A stretch of 64,000 nt of DNA from JACVRW01 sp038323835. GTDB lineage: Bacteria > Actinomycetota > Thermoleophilia > Solirubrobacterales > Thermoleophilaceae. Position 1 is the stretch's first letter. Each line of letters begins with the position of its first letter. The translations under genes and the position numbers were made by a program. This document shows, piece by piece, positions 1 through 8,621 of the stretch. The stretch lies in assembly GCA_038323835.1 (NCBI GenBank), contig JBBQHI010000002.1:124001-188000 (forward strand), written 5' to 3'. Under the pieces are notes generated by a model. It worked only from the letters and a program-made list of their open reading frames with translations. It ran no database searches and had not been told where the DNA came from.

Positions 1-957
1 CCCCGTCTCACGGAGGCGCGTCCCGATCTGCCCAGGCTGATGGACATCGTGCTGAACTCGGCCCTGTCGGAGGACCCCGACGAGCGGCCTAAGTCGGCCG
101 GGGCACTGATGCAGGAGGTCGGTCAGGCGCTGGGCGTGGTCGAACGCCCCGAGAACGGGGCAGCCCGGTCCGGACGCTTCCGGCGCCGCGGCGCCGACGC
201 GCCCGCCGAGGAGGGCACGTGGTCCGTTCGCTCGTCGGCCACCGCCACCACGGCCGGCCAGGGCCGCAGCAGGCACTCCGTGGCCGGCGGCGAGGCCGCT
301 CCCGCGGTCGAGCCGGCGCCCGCCGCATCGCCCCAGCGAACCCGCCCCTCGCCTCGTGTCCGCCTCACCCCGGCAGCGCCCACCACGCGCCGCGAGCCCG
401 ATGGCACCCGCGCGAAGCGCCGTCGAGGCGCCCCGCCGCTCGTGCTCGGAGCCCTGCTCCTCGTCGCGATCGCCGGCGCGGGAGTGGCGGGCTGGGCCCT
501 CGGCAGCTCTGACACCAAGGCCAAGCCCGACCCCACCGTCGTGGCCTCCCAGCGCGCGGCCGCCGCCAGGGCCAGCGCCGCCACCGCTCAGGAGCGCGAG
601 CGCGTGGCCTGGCTGGACTCGGCCAACACCTCCGTGAAGCGCCTCGACACCCGCCGCGCCGCGTACCGGCGGAGCCTGGCACGGGCCACCACCCCCTCCG
701 ACCAGGCCGCGGCCGCACGCCGCCTCGCCTCGTCCTTCGCAGCCGGGCAGTCCGTGGTGAAGGACGCCCCGGCAAGCGTGACCGGCGCCACCGCCCTCGG
801 TGATGCCGTGCGGACCGCGGAGGCCGCCTACACGCGGCTCGGCACGGCCGCGCGCAACGGCAACCGCTCCGCGTACCGCCGCGCCGGCGACTCCGTGCGC
901 CAGGCGGAGCGCGACGTGGACACCGCCCTGAAGCAGCTCGGCGAACCCCCGGCGTAA
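1..957 (+). CDS. Ser/Thr protein kinase, C-terminal part (5' end outside window)
   Basis: The reading frame is open from base 1, so the start and nearly all of the catalytic domain lie upstream. The first residues, including DLPRLMDIVLNSAL and then PDERPKSAGAL, match the end of a PknB-type kinase domain (the conserved Arg of subdomain XI, in a DPxxRP context). A basic, Pro/Ala-rich juxtamembrane linker follows, then one membrane segment (PPLVLGALLLVAIAGAGVAG), then an external Ala/Arg-rich, probably helical region of about 140 residues with no PASTA repeats. Placement next to murG suits a kinase that senses wall state, but that role is inference. The kinase identity rests on a short C-terminal remnant. 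Confidence 0.75.
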   Translation, partial: PRLTEARPDLPRLMDIVLNSALSEDPDERPKSAGALMQEVGQALGVVERPENGAARSGRFRRRGADAPAEEGTWSVRSSATATTAGQGRSRHSVAGGEAAPAVEPAPAASPQRTRPSPRVRLTPAAPTTRREPDGTRAKRRRGAPPLVLGALLLVAIAGAGVAGWALGSSDTKAKPDPTVVASQRAAAARASAATAQERERVAWLDSANTSVKRLDTRRAAYRRSLARATTPSDQAAAARRLASSFAAGQSVVKDAPASVTGATALGDAVRTAEAAYTRLGTAARNGNRSAYRRAGDSVRQAERDVDTALKQLGEPPA

Positions 958-987
958 GCCTGGGCGTGGCCCACCACCACCTGGTGA

Positions 988-1092
988 GAGACCATCCGCG
1001 CCCGGCTCTCCGAGGACCCCTGGGCGGACGGGCACCCGATCATCGAGACCTCGGAGCCGTGGTCGGTGTGGCTGCGCGCGGACGCCGACTGA
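988..1092 (+). pseudogene. Possible C-terminal gene fragment (YciI-like end)
   Basis: Between the kinase stop and the murG stop is a 34-codon open stretch, preceded by an in-frame TGA and ended by TGA. It reads LSEDPWADGHPIIETSEPW near its end. This resembles the C-terminus of small YciI-like proteins (Asp-Pro-Phe/Trp, then a short strand ending the domain). There is no start codon or N-terminus. It may be a decayed remnant or a coincidental frame. Confidence 0.25.
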
Positions 1093-1099
1093 GGCCGAC

Positions 1100-2173
1100 T
1101 CAGGCCCGGATCATCCCGAGCACGCCGTCGGCGATCCGCTCGGCCGCGTCCGGGCGGGCCGCGGCGCGAGCGGCGTTGGCCATCTCCGCCAGCCGCTGGG
1201 GCGCCCCCAGGAGCGTGGCCGTCTCGCGCGCGAGCCGCGGGCCGTCCAGCTCGTCGTCCGGCACCACCACCGCCGCCCCCGCGGCCTCCATGTGGCGCGC
1301 GTTGGCCATCTGGTGGTCGCCGGTGGCGTGCGGGTAGGGCACCAGGATCGCGGGGAGCCCGGCGGCGGCCACCTCCAGCACCGACCCTCCCGCCCGGGCC
1401 ACCACCAGGTCGGCGGCGGCCAGCGCGTCCGCGAACGGCTCGATGTAGGCGAAGAGTCGGTAGTGCGCCGGGGCGCCGAGGGCGTCGAGCCGTCGGCGCA
1501 GGTCCGCGTGGTCGCGCTGCCCGGAGGCGTGGAGGATCGTGCACGGCGCCGCGCTCCCGAACGCGTCGAGGGCGGCGTCGTTCAGGCGACGGGCGCCGAG
1601 CGAGCCCCCGAACACCAGCACGCAGAGCCCGTCCTCCGCCAGGCCGAGACGCCGGCGGGCCGAGGAGCGATCGGCCACGCCGGTGTTCCGGGGCACCGGG
1701 CGCCCCACGACCTCATAGCGGCGTCCGTTGCGTCCCTCGAGAGGAAAGGCGAGATACACCCGGCGCGCCAGCGGGGCCAGGAGGCGGTTGGCCACCCCCA
1801 GGTGGCTGTCGGCCTCGGTGATAGCCAACGGGAGCCGCAGGGAGCGTGCGGCCAGGCCCACGGGGCCGGCCACGTAGCCGCCCCCGCCGATCACCGCGTC
1901 GGCGCCGCCGCGTCGAAGGATGCGGCGCGCCCGTCCGGTGGCCCGGCCCGCCAGGCCGAGCGCGTACGCGGCCCGCAGCGGGTTGCGCCGGTCGATGCCG
2001 CGGATCTTCAGCCGCTGGAGCGGGTAGCCGGCGGCGGGAACGAGCTCGGCCTCGGCCCGCTCCCCCCCGATGAACTCGACGTCGGCGCCGCGGGCCCGGA
2101 GCGCCTCAGCGACCGCGAGCGCCGGCACGACGTGCCCGGCCGTCCCGCCGGCCGCGATCACGACCTTCGGCAT
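1100..2173 (-). CDS. murG: MurG: UDP-GlcNAc:lipid I GlcNAc transferase
   Basis: Adds GlcNAc from UDP-GlcNAc to undecaprenyl-PP-MurNAc-pentapeptide (lipid I) on the inner membrane face, giving lipid II. The 357-residue length is normal. The N-terminal glycine loop GGTAGHVVPALA starts at about residue 9. The C-terminal GT-B half has VLVFGGSLGARRLN and, in the nucleotide-sugar site, RAGGSVLEVAAAGLPAILVPYP. The ATG start puts the glycine loop at its usual distance. The gene is last on the minus strand of the dcw cluster, and its 5' end overlaps ftsW by 68 bp. No murC, murB, ftsQ or ftsZ follows; the next gene is the convergent kinase. Confidence 0.96.
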   Translation of the reverse strand: MPKVVIAAGGTAGHVVPALAVAEALRARGADVEFIGGERAEAELVPAAGYPLQRLKIRGIDRRNPLRAAYALGLAGRATGRARRILRRGGADAVIGGGGYVAGPVGLAARSLRLPLAITEADSHLGVANRLLAPLARRVYLAFPLEGRNGRRYEVVGRPVPRNTGVADRSSARRRLGLAEDGLCVLVFGGSLGARRLNDAALDAFGSAAPCTILHASGQRDHADLRRRLDALGAPAHYRLFAYIEPFADALAAADLVVARAGGSVLEVAAAGLPAILVPYPHATGDHQMANARHMEAAGAAVVVPDDELDGPRLARETATLLGAPQRLAEMANAARAAARPDAAERIADGVLGMIRA

Positions 2174-3338
2174 CGCGTCCCCCCTCGATGGCCTCCAGCC
2201 GCGGCACTCGCCTCCTTGCGGGTTGGCGGCCGCCCGTGGCCGCCACGTTCAGCAGCAGCCCCATCCCTCCCATGAGCACCACCAGGTTGGTGCTGCCGTA
2301 GGAGAGGAAGGGCAGCGGCACTCCGGTGAGCGGCGCCATCCCCAGCACCGCGAAGAAGTTGAGCGTGGCCTGGCACAGGATCAGCGAGGTGATCCCCGCG
2401 GCGAGCAGGCGCGAGTGCAGGTCCCGGGCCATCTTGGCCGTGCGCAGTCCGGCGTAGGCGATCATCCCGTAGAGGAAGATCACGCCCATGACCCCCACGA
2501 GGCCGAGCTCCTCGCCGATGATGGCCAGGATCATGTCCGTGTGGGCCTCGGGCAGGTAGAAGATCTTCTGCACCGATTCCCCGAGGCCGACCCCGAACAT
2601 CCCGCCTGAGCCCAGCGCCGTGAGCGCCTGAACCGCCTGGAAGCCGCTGCCGCCGGCATCCGCGAAGGGATCGATGAACGACGTGAGCCGGGCCCGCCGG
2701 TAGGGCTCGGCCACGGCGAAGATCAGCGCCGCCACCGCCAGCGCCCCCACGATGATGGCCAGGTTGCGCCGCGGCACCCCGGCCGCCACCAGCAGCGCCC
2801 CGATCGAGAGGCAGATCACCATCGCCGTGCCCATGTCGGGCTGCTTCAGCAGGATCAGGCACGCCAGCACCACGACGATCAGGAGCGGGTTGGCCAGCCC
2901 CTTGAGCGTCTTGGTCTGGCGCGGGCGCGCGGCGAGGATCTGAGCGGCGTAGAGGATCAGGGACAGCTTCAGCAGCTCCGAGGGCTGGAACTGGAGCGGT
3001 CCCGCGGAGAGCCACCGTGTGGCGCCGTTGACCTGCACGCCGACGTGCGGCACCATCACCGCGATCGTGAGGACGAACGAGCCGATCAGCAGCAGCGGCG
3101 TGAGCCCCTTGATCAGCTTCAGGCCGTGCCGCGAGGCACCGTGCAGCACGGCCAGCCCCAGGATCCCGCAGAGCACGTAGCGCTTGAGATAGAACGCCGG
3201 GTCGTCCGTGCCGTTGAGGAGCGACTCGGCCGAGCTGGCCGAGTAGACCATCACCGCGCCGAAGGCGAGCAGGCACAGCGTTGCTGTGTAGAGGATCGAG
3301 TACTCGACCGGTCGCTTGCGGGCGGCACGCGCAGGCAT
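2106..3338 (-). CDS. ftsW: FtsW: SEDS lipid II polymerase of the divisome
   Basis: SEDS-family peptidoglycan glycosyltransferase with about ten membrane segments, acting with FtsI at the septum. It begins with a basic cytoplasmic tail (ARKRPVEYSILY). It carries the family signatures GATRWLSAGPLQFQPSELLK (residues about 95-115), the loop AEPYRRARLTSFIDPFAD, FLPEAHTDMI-like FYLPEAHTDMILAIIGEELG, and GVPLPFLSYGSTNLVV near the C-terminus. The 410-residue length is typical. It ends in an Arg/Gly/Asp-rich tail encoded in the 68-bp overlap with murG. murD lies 30 bp upstream. It could be RodA by fold alone, but dcw position between murD and murG supports FtsW. Confidence 0.95.
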   Translation of the reverse strand: MPARAARKRPVEYSILYTATLCLLAFGAVMVYSASSAESLLNGTDDPAFYLKRYVLCGILGLAVLHGASRHGLKLIKGLTPLLLIGSFVLTIAVMVPHVGVQVNGATRWLSAGPLQFQPSELLKLSLILYAAQILAARPRQTKTLKGLANPLLIVVVLACLILLKQPDMGTAMVICLSIGALLVAAGVPRRNLAIIVGALAVAALIFAVAEPYRRARLTSFIDPFADAGGSGFQAVQALTALGSGGMFGVGLGESVQKIFYLPEAHTDMILAIIGEELGLVGVMGVIFLYGMIAYAGLRTAKMARDLHSRLLAAGITSLILCQATLNFFAVLGMAPLTGVPLPFLSYGSTNLVVLMGGMGLLLNVAATGGRQPARRRVPRLEAIEGGRDAEGRDRGRRDGRARRAGARGR

Positions 3339-3368
3339 CCGGGCTCCCTTCGACGCCGGGTGGCGGAA

Positions 3369-4661
3369 TCATGCCGCCGGCAGCAGACGTCTGAACCGCG
3401 CTCCGCGTTCCTCGTAGTCCCGGAACTGGTCATAGCTCGCGCAGGCCGGGGAGAGCAGCACCACCTCCGCCGGCGCCGCCGCCTCGGCCGCGGCCGCCAC
3501 GGCCGTCTCCAGATCGCCGCAGAGGCGCAGCGGAACGGTGCCGTCGAGGTCGCGCCGAAGCTCCTCCGCGGCCTGCCCGATCAGATACGCGGCCCGGCAG
3601 CGCGCGGCCACCGGCTCACGCAGCCCGCGGAACCCTCCGCCCTTGAGGCTGCCGCCGAGGATCACGTGCACTCCGCCCGGGAACGCCTCGATGCCGCGCC
3701 GGGCCGCGGCCACGTTGGTGGCCTTCGAGTCGTTCACGAACAGCACCCCGCCCACGGTCCCCACCTCCTCCAGGCGGTGCGCCACGCCGGCAAAGGTGCG
3801 CAGCGCCCGGCGCACGGCGTCCGCGCTCACCCCGGACGCCAGGGCGGCGGCGGCCGCTCCCATCGCGTTCTCCAGGTTGTGGGCGCCGCGCAGCCGCAGC
3901 TCGGAGGCCGCGAGCAACGGCACGCCCTCCCAGGTGATGGTTCCGTCGTGCACCGCCACGTCGGCTCCGGGTTCCCCGAAGCTCACCCGCCGGCCGGCGC
4001 CGGGCACGGCGAGCCCCGGCGGGGCCACGGCCACGTCCTCCGGCTCCTGACGGGCGAACACACGCAGCTTGGCGTCGCGGTAGCGCTCGAAGCTGCCGTG
4101 GCGGTCCAGGTGGTCCTCCTCCAGGTTGAGGAGCAGCGCCGTGTCCGGGGCGAAGGCACTCGCATCCTCGAGCTGGAAGCTGGAGACCTCGCACACCACC
4201 GCCGCCGCCGGGTCGAGTGAGCCCACGTGGCTGGACAGCGGCGTGCCCACGTTGCCCGCCACCGCCACCGGCGTGCCCTCCGTCCGGAAGACCTCTCCGA
4301 GCAGCTCCACGGTCGTCGTCTTCCCGTTCGTGCCGGTCACGGCCACGAAGCGGTTGGGCAGCAGGCGCCAGGCCAGCTCGAGCTCGCCGTGCACGGGGAT
4401 GCCTCGCTCCAGCGCGCCAGCCACCACCGGCGCCTCGCGGGGGACGCCGGGGCTCTTCACCACGCAGCGAGCCTCGTCCAGCAGCTCGATGCCATCCGTG
4501 CCCAGGTGGGCCTCCAGGCCCGCGGGCACGTCGGGCCGGTCCGCGTCGCAGGCGATCACGCGCCCGTGCGGCTCCAGCATCCGGGCGGCGGCCAGGCCCG
4601 AGCGCGCGAGGCCCACCACCAGGTACGGCCCCTCCGGGAGGGGAGGCCGGCCGGCACTCAC
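3369..4661 (-). CDS. murD: MurD: UDP-MurNAc-L-Ala:D-Glu ligase
   Basis: Cytoplasmic Mur ligase adding D-glutamate to UDP-MurNAc-L-alanine with ATP. The three ligase domains are in the usual order: N-terminal UDP-binding Rossmann part (YLVVGLARSGLAAARML), central ATPase with P-loop VTGTNGKTTTVEL, EEDHLDRHG and LRGAHNLENAMGA, and C-terminal domain with NDSKATN and LSPACASYDQF. The 430 residues are normal. GTG start at 4661. It lies 10 bp downstream of mraY. The LSPACASYDQF-type motif separates MurD from MurC, MurE and MurF. Confidence 0.96.
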   Translation of the reverse strand: MSAGRPPLPEGPYLVVGLARSGLAAARMLEPHGRVIACDADRPDVPAGLEAHLGTDGIELLDEARCVVKSPGVPREAPVVAGALERGIPVHGELELAWRLLPNRFVAVTGTNGKTTTVELLGEVFRTEGTPVAVAGNVGTPLSSHVGSLDPAAAVVCEVSSFQLEDASAFAPDTALLLNLEEDHLDRHGSFERYRDAKLRVFARQEPEDVAVAPPGLAVPGAGRRVSFGEPGADVAVHDGTITWEGVPLLAASELRLRGAHNLENAMGAAAAALASGVSADAVRRALRTFAGVAHRLEEVGTVGGVLFVNDSKATNVAAARRGIEAFPGGVHVILGGSLKGGGFRGLREPVAARCRAAYLIGQAAEELRRDLDGTVPLRLCGDLETAVAAAAEAAAPAEVVLLSPACASYDQFRDYEERGARFRRLLPAA

Positions 4662-4671
4662 CGGCAGAGGC

Positions 4672-5643
4672 TCAAGTGATCGACTGCTGGTAGAGGGTGA
4701 AGCCGATGGCAGCGCAGATGGCGGCCACGATCCAGAAGCGCAGGATGATCTTGGTCTCCGACCATCCCATCAGCTCGAAGTGGTGGTGGATCGGCGCCAT
4801 CAGGAACACCCGACGGCGGAAGCGCTGGAACGACACCACCTGGATGGCCACGGACAGGGCCTCGATCACGAAGATGCCGCCGATCAGCACCAGCAGCAGC
4901 TCGGTCTTGGTGAGCACGGCCAGCGCCGCGATGGCGCCTCCGAGCGCCAGCGACCCGGTGTCGCCCATGAACACCGACGCCGGGAACGAGTTGAACCACA
5001 GGAAACCGACGCAGGCGCCCACGATGCAGGCGCAGAACAGCGCCAGGTCCGCCTCCCCCTGTGTGATGAAGGTCATGGCGGTGAAGGCGAGGAACACGAT
5101 CGCGCAGCAGCCGGCAGCCAGGCCGTCCAGGCCATCGGTGAGGTTCACCCCGTTGGTGGCGCCCGCGAGCACCAGGAAGATCAGGACCGGGTAGAAGTAC
5201 CCGAGGTCGATCGAGGCGTCCACGAAGCGCAGGTTCAGGCTGTCCGTGAGCCCCACCCACTCCTTGACGGCCACCCAGAGCGCGATCGCCGTCACCGCCT
5301 GAACGATCAGCTTCGTGCGTCCCGAGACCCCCAGCGAACGGCGGTGGCGGAGCTTGGTCACGTCGTCGGCGAACCCGAGCGCCGCCATCGCGAGCGTGGT
5401 GCCCAGCACGCACATGCTGGCCGCCCGGTACTCCGACAGGATCAGGAACGGGACGCAGACGGCCAGCAGGATCGCGAGCCCGCCCATGGTGGGCGTGCCC
5501 GCCTTCCCGGCGTGGCCGGCGGGTCCCTCCTCGCGGATGTGCTGCCCGAACTCCTGGGCCCGCAGGAAGTCGATGAAGCGCGGCCCCAGGAACATGCATA
5601 TGAACAGGGAGCCCATGCCCCCGATCAGGATCTCGCCGAGCAT
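4672..5643 (-). CDS. mraY: MraY: phospho-MurNAc-pentapeptide transferase
   Basis: Integral membrane enzyme that moves phospho-MurNAc-pentapeptide from UDP to undecaprenyl phosphate, forming lipid I. At 323 residues it has about ten membrane segments and the family motifs: GTPTMGG near residue 49, GFADDVTKL with its paired Asp in loop 2, NLTDGLDGLA in the third cytoplasmic loop, and APIHHHFELMGW (the HHH motif) near the C-terminus. Its ATG overlaps the murF stop by one base (TGATG), implying coupled translation. Confidence 0.97.
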   Translation of the reverse strand: MLGEILIGGMGSLFICMFLGPRFIDFLRAQEFGQHIREEGPAGHAGKAGTPTMGGLAILLAVCVPFLILSEYRAASMCVLGTTLAMAALGFADDVTKLRHRRSLGVSGRTKLIVQAVTAIALWVAVKEWVGLTDSLNLRFVDASIDLGYFYPVLIFLVLAGATNGVNLTDGLDGLAAGCCAIVFLAFTAMTFITQGEADLALFCACIVGACVGFLWFNSFPASVFMGDTGSLALGGAIAALAVLTKTELLLVLIGGIFVIEALSVAIQVVSFQRFRRRVFLMAPIHHHFELMGWSETKIILRFWIVAAICAAIGFTLYQQSIT

Positions 5644-7004
5644 CAGGAGTCGGCCAGAACCCGTTCGAGGCCCGCTGAGCGGGAGCCCTTGACGAGCACG
5701 CGGTCACCGGACCGGGCCACCTCCTCGAGCAGCGCCGCGGCCTCCTCCGGCGAGGCCACCGGGTGGATCTCTCCGTTGAAGCCCTCGGCGTAGTCGAGCG
5801 CCTCGCGGCCCACGGGCACCAGGACGTCGATTCCGCGGGCGTGCGCGTGCTCCCCGATCGCCCTGTGGAACTCCTCGGACCGCTCCCCCAGCTCGGCCAT
5901 CGTGCCCAGCACCGCTATCCGGCGCTGGGCCGGGCTGGCGGCGAGGTGATCGAGGGCGGCGCGCATCGACATCGGGTTGGCGTTGTAGCAGTCGTTCACG
6001 ACCTCAACTCCGCCCGGGAGCTCCACCACCTGGCCTCGCAGGGAGGAGAAGCGCACGTCCACGCGGCCCCCCACGGCCACCCCCAGAGCGCTCGCGGCGG
6101 CCACCGCCGCCAGGGTATTCAGCAGGTTGTGGGGCTCGTCGTAGGCCAGTTCCAGCTCCACCCGCTCGCCGCGCGCCTCGATCTCGGCCCGCCCGGACGT
6201 GTACGAGAGCAGCTGCACCTGCCCCCCGGGGCCGAAGGACCAGGTGTCGAGGTCGTCGCGCCGGTGCGCCTCCAGCAGCGGCTCCCGCGCCGGCAGCACG
6301 CACGCGGCGCCGGGCCGGAGGTCGCGGATCAGCTCGGCCTTGGCCGCGGCCACGCGCTCCACGGTGCGCAGCAGCGCCAGGTGCACCGGGCCCACGTTCA
6401 CGATCACCCCCACGTCGGGCTCGGCGATGGCCGTGAGCTCCGCGATCTCGCCCTCGCCGCGCATGGCCATCTCGAGCACCACCACCTCGGTGCCGCTCGG
6501 TGCCTCGAGCAGGGTCAGCGGCAGGCCGATCTGGTTGTTGAAGTTCTCCCGCGTGGCGTAGGTGGGCACCTGCGGTCTCAGGAGGCCGGCCAGGATGTCC
6601 TTTGTGGACGTCTTGCCCGTGGAGCCCGTGATTCCAACCACCCGGCAGCCGAGCTCGCGGCGCCAACCGCGCGCCAGGGCGCCGAGCGCGTCCAGCGGGT
6701 CGGCGGCCGCGATCACCGTGCCTGAGCCATGCTCCGGTGCTCGCCCGGCCGACGCCCGGGCTCCGCTCCTCGCTGCAGGTGCGTGCTCCGGTGCCACCAG
6801 AACCCCCCAGGCGCCCGCGGCCAGCGCCTGCTCGGCGTAGGCGCCGCCGTCCTCGCGCTCCCCCGGCAGGCCGACGAAGAGGTCTCCGGGCCGGATCGCA
6901 CGGGTGTCGATCACGGCGCGCTTCGGCCCCGGGGCCGCGGGATCGCCGCTCCGGAGCTCTCCGCCCGCCTCCTGCGCCACGCGGCCGGCACTCAGCTCGA
7001 TCAC
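5643..7004 (-). CDS. murF: MurF: UDP-MurNAc-tripeptide:D-Ala-D-Ala ligase, with repeat-derived insert
   Basis: Adds D-Ala-D-Ala to UDP-MurNAc-tripeptide with ATP. Ligase features: P-loop GITGSTGKTSTKD at residues about 124-136, TRENFNNQIGLPLT, a DEPHNLLNTLAAV-type motif and NDCYNANPMSMRAAL. The GTG start overlaps murE by GTGA. Odd feature: residues 75-92 are an 18-residue Ala/Arg/Gly/Ser insert between APEH and a second APEH, in the loop after the strand GAWGVLV. The DNA of this insert (6729-6782) contains a copy of the dispersed palindrome found elsewhere in the window. The insert is in frame and the rest of the protein looks intact, so it is probably tolerated as a surface loop. Confidence 0.96.
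   Translation of the reverse strand: MIELSAGRVAQEAGGELRSGDPAAPGPKRAVIDTRAIRPGDLFVGLPGEREDGGAYAEQALAAGAWGVLVAPEHAPAARSGARASAGRAPEHGSGTVIAAADPLDALGALARGWRRELGCRVVGITGSTGKTSTKDILAGLLRPQVPTYATRENFNNQIGLPLTLLEAPSGTEVVVLEMAMRGEGEIAELTAIAEPDVGVIVNVGPVHLALLRTVERVAAAKAELIRDLRPGAACVLPAREPLLEAHRRDDLDTWSFGPGGQVQLLSYTSGRAEIEARGERVELELAYDEPHNLLNTLAAVAAASALGVAVGGRVDVRFSSLRGQVVELPGGVEVVNDCYNANPMSMRAALDHLAASPAQRRIAVLGTMAELGERSEEFHRAIGEHAHARGIDVLVPVGREALDYAEGFNGEIHPVASPEEAAALLEEVARSGDRVLVKGSRSAGLERVLADS
6730..6773 (+). repeat. Dispersed palindrome copy inside murF (forward orientation)
   Basis: Has the left flank TCCGGTGCTCG, a stem GCCCGG paired with CCGGGC, and the right flank CTCCGCTCCTC, matching the intergenic copies. 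An 11-base direct repeat TGCTCCGGTGC occurs at 6730-6740 and again at 6784-6794, so the added unit is 54 bp (18 codons) and keeps the frame. It lies within the murF coding region on the opposite strand. Confidence 0.85.
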
Positions 7005-8422
7005 GCGGGTGCCGCCAGCCGGGCGCGCAGGGCCTCGCGCACCACCGTCACGTCGTCGAAGGGCTCCTTGCGCCCGCCCTCGAACTCCTGGCCCTGCTCG
7101 TGTCCCTTGCCGGCCACCACGACCACGTCGCCATCTCCCGCCTCGGCCACGGCCACGGCGATCGCGCGCCGGCGGTCCACCTCGCGCAACGCCCGCCCCC
7201 CCGCGCCGGCCATCACCTCGTCCACGATCTTGCCCGGGTCCTCGCTCCGGGGGTTGTCAGAGGTCACGATGGCCACGTCGGCCAGGCGGCGCGCCGCGTC
7301 GCCCATCAGGGGGCGCTTGGCCCGGTCCCGGTCGCCCCCGGCGCCGAACACCACCAGCAATCGCCCGCGGGTTATCTCCCGCGCCGCGCGCAGCACGTTC
7401 TCGAGTGAATCCGGGGTGTGGGCGTAGTCCACGAGCACGCCGAAGTCCTGCCCCTCGTCCACGGGCTCGAACCGCCCGGGCACGCGGCCGAACTCCGGGA
7501 GGGCGGCCGCGATCGCGTCCATCGGCACACCGAGGGCGCGGGCGCCGGCCACCGCGGCGAGCACGTTCTGAACGTTGAACAGCCCGGGGAGCGGCGCGCG
7601 GAGCTCCAAGGTGCCCTCCGGGCCCTCGAGCGTGAACTCGGAGCCCGTGAGGTCGAAGCGCACGTCACGGGCCCGGTAGTCGGCGTCGCGGTCGATCGCG
7701 AACGTCGTGGGCGAGGTGTCCGCGGCGATCCGCCTGCCCCATGGGTCGTCCACGTTCACCACCGCCGGCCCGGATCCCTCGAACAGCCGCCGCTTGGCGG
7801 CGAAGTAGTGCTCCATCGTCGGGTGGAAGTCGAGGTGGTCCTGGGTGAGGTTGGTGAACACGCGGCAGGCGAAGCGGGTTCCGGCGGCGCGGCCGAGCTC
7901 GAGGGCGTGTGAGGACACCTCCATGACGCAGGCCCGGTCGCCGGCCTCGAGCATCCGTCGGAAGGTTGCCTGGAGGTCGATCGCCTCGGGTGTGGTGCGC
8001 TCGACCTCCTCCTCCGCGCCGCCCACGATCTGCTTCACCGTGCCGAGCAGCCCGGTGCGGCGCCCGTCCGCCTCGAGCAGGTGCCGGACGAGGAATGCGG
8101 TGGTCGTCTTCCCGTTCGTGCCGGTGATTCCCACCACGTCGAGGGTGGACGTGGGGTCGCCGTGGAAGCGCGCCGCCGCGGGTCCCATCGCCGCGCGCAC
8201 GTCGGGGACCACGATCTCGGGCACGCCTAGGCCGAGCGGACGCTGGGAGACCAGGGCCACGGCCCCTCTCTCCACCGCCTGGGGAGCGAAATCGTGGCCG
8301 TCCGCCCGGAACCCGGGCACACAGAAAAAGAGCGTCCCCGGAGTGACGCTCGGACTCGAATAGGCGAGTCCCGTGACCTCGATCTCGGGAGCTCCATTCC
8401 CCATCAGCTCCCGGAGGGTCAT
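7001..8422 (-). CDS. murE: MurE: UDP-MurNAc-dipeptide ligase (third residue)
   Basis: Adds the third stem amino acid to UDP-MurNAc-L-Ala-D-Glu. The three ligase domains are visible, with P-loop VGITGTNGKTTTAFLVRHLL near residue 110, TTPEAIDLQ, the carbamylated-Lys region FTNLTQDHLDFH, and the C-terminal specificity motif TSDNPRSEDPGKI. The DNPR-containing motif is what meso-diaminopimelate-adding enzymes have, so the substrate is probably meso-A2pm. Normal length (473). The ATG at 8422 has no clear Shine-Dalgarno; a TACACT -10-like box lies 12 bp upstream, so the message may be nearly leaderless. First gene of the murE-murG transcription unit. Confidence 0.96.
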   Translation of the reverse strand: MTLRELMGNGAPEIEVTGLAYSSPSVTPGTLFFCVPGFRADGHDFAPQAVERGAVALVSQRPLGLGVPEIVVPDVRAAMGPAAARFHGDPTSTLDVVGITGTNGKTTTAFLVRHLLEADGRRTGLLGTVKQIVGGAEEEVERTTPEAIDLQATFRRMLEAGDRACVMEVSSHALELGRAAGTRFACRVFTNLTQDHLDFHPTMEHYFAAKRRLFEGSGPAVVNVDDPWGRRIAADTSPTTFAIDRDADYRARDVRFDLTGSEFTLEGPEGTLELRAPLPGLFNVQNVLAAVAGARALGVPMDAIAAALPEFGRVPGRFEPVDEGQDFGVLVDYAHTPDSLENVLRAAREITRGRLLVVFGAGGDRDRAKRPLMGDAARRLADVAIVTSDNPRSEDPGKIVDEVMAGAGGRALREVDRRRAIAVAVAEAGDGDVVVVAGKGHEQGQEFEGGRKEPFDDVTVVREALRARLAAPA

Positions 8423-8621
8423 GGTGCGGGATGAGTGTACCCCGGCATTCCGTCGTCTTTAGGGCGCGCGCGCTCAGCCCGGCGCCGGGCGCGGCCGATG
8501 GACTCATCGTGTGCGCCACCGTGTATGGCGCGCCCGCTGAGGCACCCCTGCGCAGATCCGTGAGCCTCATCGAGGCGCCTTCGCGGCCCGATCGGGCCGT
8601 AGCCCCGGGGGGGCCGTCCGC
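8423..8621. promoter_or_regulatory. Divergent control region between murE and the MshEN gene
   Basis: About 200 bp separate two divergent starts. On the minus strand TACACT (8439-8434) could be a -10 box for murE. CGGCCCGATCGGGCCG at 8584-8599 is a perfect 16-bp palindrome 22 bp before the plus-strand GTG. It has the same CCCGATC/GATCGGG core as the dispersed repeat but lacks its flanks. Promoter assignment is by inspection only. Confidence 0.35.

Noticed and set aside
2106..2173. murG/ftsW overlap as a frameshift artefact
   Set aside because: Both proteins have normal ends for their families (only a basic FtsW tail lies in the overlap), so a true overlap is simpler.
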